Below, in pieces: positions 56,983-64,000 of a DNA stretch of 64,000 nt. The notes beneath the pieces were generated by a model. It was not told the DNA's origin. It saw only the letters and a list, made by a program, of their open reading frames with translations, and ran no database searches. The stretch's first letter is position 1. Each line of letters begins with the position of its first letter. Location: the NCBI RefSeq assembly GCF_021605415.1, contig NZ_WKEQ01000030.1:1-64000 (forward strand), written 5' to 3'. The stretch comes from Pseudomonas syringae (GTDB taxonomy: Bacteria; Pseudomonadota; Gammaproteobacteria; Pseudomonadales; Pseudomonadaceae). A program made the translations under genes and the position numbers.

Positions 56983-58606
56983 TCTGGCCCAGATTGGCCT
57001 CGCTCAAATCCAGTTCACCCAATACTTCGCGCAGCACGTCATCACCAATCTGGTGCTGACGGCTGAGGCTATATAACTCAAGGCGTTGCGCCCGCAGCGC
57101 CTTGAGACGCAGGCGGCGCTCCAACAGATCCATCTGGAACGCCAACGCTTGAGCTTCGGCCGAATCGTTGAACACCTCCAACTGATGCCGGTACTCGGAC
57201 ATGATTCGTGCCTTGAGCTCCGCTGCCAGTGCGGCTTCAGCGGCATCCTGCGGTTTTGGCTCTTCGACTTCCAGCGCATGAATGGCCGCTTCGGCGGTCT
57301 TGCGCCAGGCCTCGCGTACCTCTTGTCGGCGCTTGTCGTCCGGGCTTTTTTCGATACCGCGCAGCAGCAGCGGCAGCGCGACGCAGGCTGAGACCAAAGA
57401 CAGCAGGATCACCCCCGCCGCAATAAAGATCAGCAGGTCGCGCTCGGGAAACGCTTCAGCGCCCATCAACATCGGCACCGACATCACGCCCGCCAGCGTC
57501 ACCGCCCCGCGCACGCCACCGACGGTCAGCAACCAGCACGAACGCGCGGTCGGCACCTGAGTCAGATCGCCCTTGCCGCGCAGACGGCGCAATAGCACCG
57601 ACAGCCGCCAGATGCTCTGCACCCAGATGAATCTCAGCAGCACCAGCGCCACAAAGATCGCCAGCACGTCGAGGCACCGATAGAACAGCGTCGGCCACAA
57701 CGTGGGTTCGTGGCTGACCACCGCTTTGATGATGTCCGGCAACTGCAAGCCGAGCAGCAGAAAAATCAAGCCGTTGAACGCGAACTCCAGCAGCGACCAC
57801 ACGCTGCGGTTGAGCAACCGGGTGCTGGTCTGACGCGGCAGTAGATCGAGCCAACTCTGCATCATCCCCGCCGCCACCGCCGAGAGAATGCCCGAGGCGC
57901 CCAGTCGCTCGGCCAGCACATACGCGGCAAACGGCAGCAACAGCATGAACACTACGTGGGTGGCGGGATCATCCCAGCCCCGGGCGATCATCCAAGCGCG
58001 CAGGCGCCCGACCAGCCAGCTCAAAGCCACACCGACCGCCAACCCGCCAACGGCGACCAGCACAAAAATCAGGCTGGCATCGGCCAGTGAAAATGCGCCG
58101 GTGACCGCCGCCGCGAGCGCGAATTTGAACGTCACCAGGCCAGACGCATCATTCATCAGCGCCTCACCTTGCAACATGTGCATCAACGGCGTGGGCAAAC
58201 GGTTCTGGGAAATGGCCGAAACGGCAACGGCGTCTGTAGGCGAAAGCACCGCAGCCAAGGCGAAAGCGACTGGCAATGGAATGCTCGGCAGCAGCCAATG
58301 GATGAAATACCCGGCACCGACCACAGTGAACAACACCAGCCCCACCGCCAGCGTCAGGATCGGCCCGCGCAATTTCCACAATTCACGCTTGGGCATGCGC
58401 CAGCCATCGGAAAACAACAGCGGCGGCAGGAACAGAAACAGGAACAGTTCGGGATCGAGGGCAACATGCAACCCCAGCGTCGGCCACGCCAGCAAGGCGC
58501 CAGCAGCGATTTGCACCAGAGGCAGCGGCAACGGGATGACCCGTCCGACCAGACGCGAAACGCTGACCAACATCAGCAGGATCAGGACGGTGTAAGCGGT
58601 TTGCAT
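56975..58606 (-). CDS. CPA1-family Na+/H+ antiporter
   Basis: 543 residues: about 12 membrane helices then a cytoplasmic tail of ~140 residues. Transport-site motif LSPTDAVAVSAI and the MNDASGLV segment (the ND pair of CPA1 carriers) are intact, as is GGVRGAVTLAG. The tail is rich in Glu, Ala and Arg and likely regulatory. It corresponds to PA3660, the direct neighbour of dapC in PAO1. Ion specificity cannot be read from sequence. Confidence 0.88.
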   Translation of the reverse strand: MQTAYTVLILLMLVSVSRLVGRVIPLPLPLVQIAAGALLAWPTLGLHVALDPELFLFLFLPPLLFSDGWRMPKRELWKLRGPILTLAVGLVLFTVVGAGYFIHWLLPSIPLPVAFALAAVLSPTDAVAVSAISQNRLPTPLMHMLQGEALMNDASGLVTFKFALAAAVTGAFSLADASLIFVLVAVGGLAVGVALSWLVGRLRAWMIARGWDDPATHVVFMLLLPFAAYVLAERLGASGILSAVAAGMMQSWLDLLPRQTSTRLLNRSVWSLLEFAFNGLIFLLLGLQLPDIIKAVVSHEPTLWPTLFYRCLDVLAIFVALVLLRFIWVQSIWRLSVLLRRLRGKGDLTQVPTARSCWLLTVGGVRGAVTLAGVMSVPMLMGAEAFPERDLLIFIAAGVILLSLVSACVALPLLLRGIEKSPDDKRRQEVREAWRKTAEAAIHALEVEEPKPQDAAEAALAAELKARIMSEYRHQLEVFNDSAEAQALAFQMDLLERRLRLKALRAQRLELYSLSRQHQIGDDVLREVLGELDLSEANLGQIK

Positions 58607-58806
58607 AAAACGGATATTCCAGACAATCGACAGCGTTGAACGGACATATTAGCCGCATACGCTGCAACTGGCCGTTACACCTATGTCGCACTCTTGCGCT
58701 CCCACAGGGTTTTGCGGTCGCCAATGAACCTCGGCGCCTCGAAACCGTTTGGTCATGGCATAATCCGACACCGTTTTTCTCCAGCACCTGTAAAGGGGGC
58801 AATTCC

Positions 58807-59169
58807 TTGACCGTTTCAAGCAAAACATTGCACCTTTTCGGCATTAAAGCGTGCGACACCATGAAAAAGGCGCGCACGTGGCTCGACGAACACGCTTTCA
58901 GCTACGACTTTCACGATTACAAGACCGCCGGCATCGACCGTGAGCACCTGACCCAATGGTGCGACGAGCATGGCTGGCAAACGGTGTTGAACCGCGCAGG
59001 CACGACCTTTCGCAAACTCGACGACGAACGCAAAGCCGATCTCGACCAGTCGAAAGCCATCGAACTGATGCTCGCTCAACCCTCGATGATCAAGCGCCCG
59101 GTGCTCGATCTCGGTGACCGAACCCTGATTGGCTTCAAGCCAGACATTTACGCGGCCGCGCTCAAGTAA
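58807..59169 (+). CDS. ArsC/Spx-family thioredoxin-fold protein (YffB-like)
   Basis: 120 residues. The fold starts LHLFGIKACDTMKKARTWLDE with a single N-terminal Cys (no CxxC), then the VLNRAGTTFRKL and IKRPVLDLGDRTLIGFKPD blocks of the ArsC-like family. True arsenate reduction is not established for this subgroup; YffB-type proteins have been proposed to be glutathione-dependent. I start it at TTG 58807, which has AAGGGGG seven bases upstream; no ATG fits. Confidence 0.88.
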   Translation: MTVSSKTLHLFGIKACDTMKKARTWLDEHAFSYDFHDYKTAGIDREHLTQWCDEHGWQTVLNRAGTTFRKLDDERKADLDQSKAIELMLAQPSMIKRPVLDLGDRTLIGFKPDIYAAALK

Positions 59170-59200
59170 GCAGCCCGTTCCTTTTTTAGAGGTATTTCAC

Positions 59201-60235
59201 ATGTCCCATTCCCTGTTCAGCCTGGCGTTCGGCGTCGGTACCCAAAACCGTGACGGCGCGTGGCTGGAAGTGTTTTACGCACAACCGCTGCTCAACCCGT
59301 CGGCCGAGCTGGTCGCTGCTGTCGCGCCGATCCTCGGTTACAGCGAAGGCAACCAGGCCATCACCTTCTCCACCGCGCAAGCCGCGCAACTGGCTGAAGC
59401 CGTGAAAGGCATTGATACCGTGCAAGGCAAGCTGCTGACCCGTCTGGCCGAGAGCCACAAGCCGCTGGTCGCCACACTGCTGGCCGAAGACGCGCAGCTG
59501 ACCTCCACGCCTGAGGCGTACCTCAAGCTGCATTTGCTGTCTCATCGTCTGGTCAAGCCGCACGGCGTGAGCCTGGCCGGTATCTTCCCGCTGCTGCCGA
59601 ACGTGGCATGGACCAGCCAGGGCGCCGTCGACCTGAGCGAACTGGCCGAACTGCAACTCGAAGCACGCCTGCGTGGCGACTTGCTGGAAGTGTTCTCGGT
59701 GGACAAGTTCCCGAAAATGACCGACTACGTCGTCCCGGCCGGCGTGCGTATCGCTGACGCCGCGCGTCTGCGTCTGGGTGCGTACGTGGGCGAAGGCACC
59801 ACCGTGATGCATGAAGGTTTCATCAACTTCAATGCCGGCACCGAAGGCCCGGGCATGATCGAAGGCCGCGTATCCGCTGGCGTATTCGTCGGCAAGGGTT
59901 CGGATCTGGGCGGCGGTTGCTCGACCATGGGCACCCTGTCGGGCGGCGGCAACATCGTGATCAAGGTCGGCGAGGGCTGCCTGATCGGCGCGAACGCCGG
60001 TATCGGCATTCCATTGGGCGACCGCAACACCGTGGAGTCGGGCCTGTACGTGACCGCCGGCACCAAAGTCGCGCTGCTGGATGAAAACAACAACCTGGTC
60101 AAAGTCGTGAAGGCCCGTGATCTGGCTGGCCAGACCGACCTGCTGTTTCGTCGCAATTCGGAAACCGGCGCCGTGGAATGCAAAACCCACAAGTCGGCCA
60201 TCGAACTGAACGAAGCGCTGCACGCTCACAACTAA
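59201..60235 (+). CDS. dapD: Tetrahydrodipicolinate N-succinyltransferase DapD
   Basis: 344 residues, the longer Pseudomonas/actinobacterial form. Adds succinyl from succinyl-CoA to tetrahydrodipicolinate; DapC acts next. The C-terminal left-handed beta helix has clear hexapeptide repeats (RLRLGAYVGEGTTVMHEGF and GGCSTMGTLSGGGNIVIKVG). AGAGG lies 10 bases before ATG 59201. Confidence 0.96.
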   Translation: MSHSLFSLAFGVGTQNRDGAWLEVFYAQPLLNPSAELVAAVAPILGYSEGNQAITFSTAQAAQLAEAVKGIDTVQGKLLTRLAESHKPLVATLLAEDAQLTSTPEAYLKLHLLSHRLVKPHGVSLAGIFPLLPNVAWTSQGAVDLSELAELQLEARLRGDLLEVFSVDKFPKMTDYVVPAGVRIADAARLRLGAYVGEGTTVMHEGFINFNAGTEGPGMIEGRVSAGVFVGKGSDLGGGCSTMGTLSGGGNIVIKVGEGCLIGANAGIGIPLGDRNTVESGLYVTAGTKVALLDENNNLVKVVKARDLAGQTDLLFRRNSETGAVECKTHKSAIELNEALHAHN

Positions 60236-60250
60236 GTGCCGTAGGCACCT

Positions 60251-60321
60251 GTGGGAGCGAGCCTGCTCGCGAAGCTTTTCGGCGTCTTCAACGACGCCTT
60301 CGCGAGCAGGCTCGCTCCCAC
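60251..60321. repeat. REPIN between dapD and csdA
   Basis: Exact 23-bp arms (60251-60273 and 60299-60321) of the GTGGGAGCGAGCCTGCTCGC family, 25-bp centre. It ends 42 bp before csdA. Confidence 0.88.
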
Positions 60322-60363
60322 GGGGTCTGGTGTACATTCGCCCAAATTCACAGGGCTGAACAC

Positions 60364-61569
60364 ATGATGATTCCCTCTCCCTGGCGCGCCGATTTCCCGG
60401 CCATCGCCGCCCTGCAACGGCAAGACCAGACTTATCTGGACAACGCCGCCACCACGCAAAAACCTCAGGCTTTGCTCGACGCGCTGGCGCATTACTACGC
60501 CAATGGCGCGGCCAATGTGCATCGCGCGCAACACCTGCCGGGCGCTCACGCCACCCAGGCGTTCGAGGACAGCCGTAACAAGGTCGCGCAGTGGCTGAAT
60601 GCCGGTGACAGCGGGCAAATCATCTTCACCCACGGCGCCACCAGTGCGCTGAATCTCCTGGCGTATGGCCTGGAGCACCTATTCAACCCGGGCGATGAAA
60701 TTGTCATCAGCGCCCTGGAACATCACGCCAACCTGCTGCCGTGGCAGCAATTGGCGCAACGTCGCAACCTGAAACTGGTGATCTTGCCACTCGATGCCGA
60801 TGGCTTGATTGACCTTGCCGCCGCCGTGCGTTTGATCGGCCCGCGCACTCGGTTGCTGGCGGTGAGCCAGTTGTCCAACGTGCTCGGCGCCTGGCAGCCA
60901 TTGCCTGCGCTGTTGGCAATGGCCAAAGCACAGAACGCCATCACCGTGGTCGACGGCGCCCAAGGCGTGGTGCATGGGCGACACGACGTGCAGGCGCTCG
61001 GTTGCGATTTTTATGTGTTTTCCAGCCACAAACTCTACGGCCCCGATGGCCTCGGGGTGCTGTTTGGTCGCAATGATGTGCTCGGACAATTGCGCCAATG
61101 GCAGTTCGGCGGCGAAATGGTGCTGGACGCCAACTATCACGACGCGCGTTTTCGCCCTGCTCCGTTAGGTTTCGAAGCGGGAACCCCGCCGATTGCCAGC
61201 GTCATCGGCCTCGGCGCGACACTGGATTATTTGGCAGGTCTGGATCAGGACGCCGTCTCTCTCCATGAAGCGGCGTTGCATGACTACCTGCTCAAAGGTC
61301 TTGAAGCACGCAATGGCATCCGCCTGATCGGCACGCCGAAACTGGCCTTGGCCAGTTTCGTCGTTGAAGGCGTGCACAACGCCGACCTCGCGCACTTGCT
61401 GACCGAACAAGGCATCGCCGTGCGCGCCGGTCATCATTGCGCCATGCCGCTGATGAAGAGCTTCGAACTGGCCGGGGCGATTCGGGTGTCGCTGGCGCTG
61501 TACAACGACTCCGAAGATCTGGAGCGGTTTTTTGAAGCGCTGGATCAGGCGCTGGAGTTGCTGCGATGA
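60364..61569 (+). CDS. csdA: Cysteine desulfurase CsdA
   Basis: 401 residues. A class V PLP enzyme releasing sulfur from cysteine for transfer to CsdE. PLP Lys in FSSHKLYGPDG, active Cys in AGHHCAMPLM, and LDNAATTQKP near the N-terminus. Two adjacent ATGs start the frame (60364, 60367). It overlaps csdE by 4 bp (ATGA). Confidence 0.95.
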   Translation: MMIPSPWRADFPAIAALQRQDQTYLDNAATTQKPQALLDALAHYYANGAANVHRAQHLPGAHATQAFEDSRNKVAQWLNAGDSGQIIFTHGATSALNLLAYGLEHLFNPGDEIVISALEHHANLLPWQQLAQRRNLKLVILPLDADGLIDLAAAVRLIGPRTRLLAVSQLSNVLGAWQPLPALLAMAKAQNAITVVDGAQGVVHGRHDVQALGCDFYVFSSHKLYGPDGLGVLFGRNDVLGQLRQWQFGGEMVLDANYHDARFRPAPLGFEAGTPPIASVIGLGATLDYLAGLDQDAVSLHEAALHDYLLKGLEARNGIRLIGTPKLALASFVVEGVHNADLAHLLTEQGIAVRAGHHCAMPLMKSFELAGAIRVSLALYNDSEDLERFFEALDQALELLR

Positions 61570-61970
61570 GCTTGCCGACCGAAGCCGCCGAGGCGCTGCA
61601 GATCTTTCAGAACGCCGCCGGTTGGGAACAACGGGCACGACTGTTGATGCAGTTCGGGGATCGATTGCCGCCGTTGCGCGATGTGGATAAGTCCGACGCC
61701 AATCGGGTGCATGGCTGTGAAAGCCAGGTGTGGCTGGTCGGCGAATTACGCGGTGGGCACTGGCAATTTGCGGCGAGCAGCGATGCGCGGATGATTCGCG
61801 GGTTGGTGGCGCTGCTGCTGTTGCGGGTCAACGGGTTGAGTGCGGCCGAGTTGCAGCAGGTAGATTTGCCGGACTGGTTCAATCAGCTGGGGCTGTCGCG
61901 GCAGTTGTCGCCGTCGCGCAGTAATGGCCTTAATGCCGTGCTCAAGCGGATGAATGAGCTGGCCGTTTAA
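61566..61970 (+). CDS. csdE: SufE-type sulfur acceptor CsdE
   Basis: 134 residues. Accepts persulfide sulfur from CsdA on C51 (HGCESQVWL). The csdA-csdE-tcdA grouping is the CSD sulfur-transfer system linked in E. coli to the cyclic t6A step carried out by TcdA. Confidence 0.95.
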   Translation: MSLPTEAAEALQIFQNAAGWEQRARLLMQFGDRLPPLRDVDKSDANRVHGCESQVWLVGELRGGHWQFAASSDARMIRGLVALLLLRVNGLSAAELQQVDLPDWFNQLGLSRQLSPSRSNGLNAVLKRMNELAV

Positions 61971-61976
61971 TCGCCA

Positions 61977-62067
61977 TCGCTGGCAAGCCAGCTCCCACAG
62001 GGATCTATGATGTTCACAAGTTTGGTGAACTCACTGAAATAACTGTGGGAGCTGGCTTGCCAGCGAT
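61977..62067. repeat. REPIN between csdE and tcdA
   Basis: Exact 24-bp arms (61977-62000 and 62044-62067; TGTGGGAGCTGGCTTGCCAG family) with a 43-bp centre. It fills the convergent gap. Confidence 0.88.
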
Positions 62068-62086
62068 GAGGCCATAAGCCACAGCA

Positions 62087-62899
62087 TCAGGCCTCAGTTT
62101 TGACGCGATCCGAAGGGCGGCGCACGCCCGCGACAATTTTATCCACAGCCTTGGTTGCCGCGACCATGCCGAATGTCGCGGTCACCATCATCACCGCGCC
62201 AAACCCGCCGGCGCAGTCGAGCTTCACGCCGTCACCGACAAAACTCTTCTGCAAACAAATGCTGCCGTCCGGTTTCGGGTAGCGCAGTTGCTCAGTGGAA
62301 AACACGCAAGGCACGCTGTAATGGCGGGTCACGGTGCGGGAAAAACCGTAATCGCGGCGCAGCGTGGAGCGCACTTTCGAAGCCAGCGGATCATTGAACG
62401 TGCGGTTGAGATCGCAGACCTGAATCAGCGTCGGATCGATCTGCCCGCCCGCACCGCCAGTGGTAATGATCTGGATCTTGCGGCGCTTGCACCAGGCGAT
62501 CAGCGCGGCTTTGGCATTGACTGCGTCGATGCAGTCGATCACGCAGTCGATGTTCGGCGTGATGTATTCGGCCATGGTGTCGCGGGTGACGAAGTCCGCC
62601 ACCGCGTGCACCGTGCAGTCGGGATTGATTCCGCGCAGACGCTCGGCCATCACTTCGACCTTGGGCTTGCCCACCGTGCTGTCCAGGGCATGCAACTGAC
62701 GGTTGGCGTTGCTGACGCAGACGTCGTCGAGGTCGAACAGCGAAATCTCGCCCACGCCGCAGCGCGCCATCGCTTCCGCCGCCCAGGAACCGACGCCGCC
62801 GACACCGACAATCGCCACATGGGCCGCGCGCAAGCGCTCCAGCCCTTCGATGCCGTACAAACGGGCGATGCCTGCAAACCGCGGATCTTCTGTGCTCAT
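62087..62899 (-). CDS. tcdA: tRNA threonylcarbamoyladenosine dehydratase TcdA
   Basis: 270 residues of the E1/ThiF/MoeB superfamily. Adenylates and cyclises t6A37 to the ct6A hydantoin form. ATP site VGVGGVGSWAAEAMARCGVG, substrate-binding DAVNAKAALIAWC and the CVFSTEQ loop are present. ATG 62899. Together with trmO at the left edge, the window holds two modifiers of t6A37. Confidence 0.94.
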   Translation of the reverse strand: MSTEDPRFAGIARLYGIEGLERLRAAHVAIVGVGGVGSWAAEAMARCGVGEISLFDLDDVCVSNANRQLHALDSTVGKPKVEVMAERLRGINPDCTVHAVADFVTRDTMAEYITPNIDCVIDCIDAVNAKAALIAWCKRRKIQIITTGGAGGQIDPTLIQVCDLNRTFNDPLASKVRSTLRRDYGFSRTVTRHYSVPCVFSTEQLRYPKPDGSICLQKSFVGDGVKLDCAGGFGAVMMVTATFGMVAATKAVDKIVAGVRRPSDRVKTEA

Positions 62900-63132
62900 G
62901 ACCAATACCCCAAAAACCGGCGCGCATTATAGGGCTTCACAGCGACAAGTTTTAAGCCTCGAGCTACAAGTGTAAGAACTTAAGTCAAAGTCGGCTGCCC
63001 AATGTCGGGCATTTTCCTACCAGGTGTACGACCAGTGAACTACCGGTGTAGGATTCGCGCCCCTTTCCAGCCATGAAATCCGCTACGCCAACCGATCCTT
63101 CGTTCCACAGCCTTCTGGAACCTGAAATAGCT

Positions 63133-64000
63133 ATGTCATCGCGTAAATTTGGACTCAACCTGGTGGTGGTTCTGGCCATCGCCGCCCTGTTCACCGGTTT
63201 CTGGGCGTTGATCAATCGCCCCGTCACGGCGCCCAACTGGCCGGAACAAATCTCCGGTTTTTCCTACTCGCCGTTCCAGCAAGGCCAGTTCCCACAGAAA
63301 GATCAGTATCCGTCCGACGACGAAATGCGCCGCGATCTGGAGATCATGAGCAAGCTGACGGACAACATCCGCATCTACTCGGTCGATGGCAGCCTGCAAG
63401 ACATCCCCAAACTCGCCGAAGAATTCGGTCTGCGCGTGACGCTTGGTATCTGGATCAGCCCGGATCAGGAACGCAATGAACGGGAAATCGCCCGCGCCAT
63501 CGAACTGGCGAACACCTCGCGCAGCGTGGTTCGCGTGGTCGTGGGCAACGAAGCGATCTTCCGCAAGGAAATCACCGCCGAGCAACTGAGCATCCTGCTG
63601 GATCGCGTGCGCGCCGCCGTCAAGGTGCCGGTGACCACGTCCGAGCAATGGCACGTCTGGGAAGAGCATCCGGAACTGGCCAAACACGTCGACCTGATTG
63701 CCGCCCACGTCCTGCCTTACTGGGAATTCATCCCGGTCGACAAGGCCGGGCAGTTCGTTTTCGACCGCGCGCGCGACCTGAAAAAAATGTTCCCGAAAAA
63801 ACCGCTGTTGCTGTCCGAGATTGGCTGGCCGAGCAACGGTCGCATGCGCGGCGGCGCCGACGCATCACCGGCGGATCAGGCGATTTATCTGCGTACCCTG
63901 GTCAACAAACTCAACCGCCAGGGCTTCAACTACTTCGTGATCGAAGCGTTTGACCAGCCGTGGAAGGCCAGCGACGAAGGCTCGGTGGGCGCTTATTGGG
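63133..64000 (+). CDS. GH17-domain glucan enzyme, 5' part (cut by window end)
   Basis: The first 289 residues of a longer protein. An N-terminal membrane helix (about 8-27) is followed by a GH17-like TIM barrel with catalytic Glu140 (VVVGNEAI) and Glu229 (LLSEIGWPSNG). In Pseudomonas such domains commonly front a membrane GT2 glycosyltransferase, as in NdvB, which makes beta-1,3-linked cyclic or periplasmic glucans; the GT2 part would lie beyond 64000. ATG 63133 gives a proper signal anchor; an in-frame ATG at 63073 would add 20 residues. Divergent from tcdA across 233 bp. Confidence 0.78.
   Translation, partial: MSSRKFGLNLVVVLAIAALFTGFWALINRPVTAPNWPEQISGFSYSPFQQGQFPQKDQYPSDDEMRRDLEIMSKLTDNIRIYSVDGSLQDIPKLAEEFGLRVTLGIWISPDQERNEREIARAIELANTSRSVVRVVVGNEAIFRKEITAEQLSILLDRVRAAVKVPVTTSEQWHVWEEHPELAKHVDLIAAHVLPYWEFIPVDKAGQFVFDRARDLKKMFPKKPLLLSEIGWPSNGRMRGGADASPADQAIYLRTLVNKLNRQGFNYFVIEAFDQPWKASDEGSVGAYW

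Noticed and set aside
58807..59169. Calling the ArsC-like gene an arsenate reductase
   Set aside because: It shares the fold and one Cys only; no arsenic-resistance genes are nearby and this subgroup is not shown to reduce arsenate.

Overview
The window is a 64-kb piece of a Pseudomonas chromosome, most likely from the P. fluorescens group. The gene order matches the P. aeruginosa PAO1 interval from about PA3603 (dgkA) to PA3668 (tcdA), the coding sequence is GC-rich, and the intergenic gaps carry fluorescens-type REP/REPIN palindromes. An rsmZ small RNA sits between fdxA and rpoS, as is typical of Pseudomonas. The left edge looks like a contig end: the first ~105 bases contain a degraded Nextera read-1 adapter fused in frame to a decapitated trmO.

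Layout. 1-7 kb: trmO fragment, the divergent fpr/finR pair, dgkA, the LuxR-type regulator erdR, a DTW-domain tRNA modifier, a PA3611-like secreted protein with a small ribbon-helix-helix-like gene abutting it, and a LOG-family protein. 7-16 kb: recX-recA-pncC, then a stripped tailocin/prophage site (one holin, one LexA-like repressor, a sigma70-type promoter covered by repressor operators, no structural genes), then mutS, fdxA, rsmZ with a GacA box, and rpoS. 16-23 kb, nearly all minus strand: nlpD-pcm-surE-truD-ispF, the formaldehyde pair fghA/frmA with a divergent LysR gene, and ispD-ftsB.

24-49 kb is a long minus-strand housekeeping block read from rpsB towards eno. It runs rpsB-tsf, pyrH-frr-uppS-cdsA-dxr-rseP-bamA-ompH-lpxD-fabZ-lpxA-lpxB-rnhB-dnaE-accA, tilS, then pyrG-kdsA-eno-ftsB-ispD. 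It joins translation factors, undecaprenyl and isoprenoid synthesis, phospholipid synthesis, outer-membrane protein assembly and lipid A synthesis. 49-53 kb reads the other way: map, glnD, dapC.

54.5-57 kb is the accessory part. Three tandem, AT-richer genes encode divergent astacin-like (M12A metzincin) zinc proteases of 242-256 residues, without signal peptides, lying between dapC and a CPA1 Na+/H+ antiporter that are neighbours (PA3659/PA3660) in PAO1. All three have a cysteine at residue 7 and an ENPxN motif at residues 25-29, suggesting a shared short propeptide with a cysteine-switch latch. This cluster and the stripped tailocin locus with its intact control region are the most novel content. 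The window ends with an ArsC/Spx-like gene, dapD, csdA-csdE, tcdA and the start of a GH17-domain glucan enzyme cut by the window edge.
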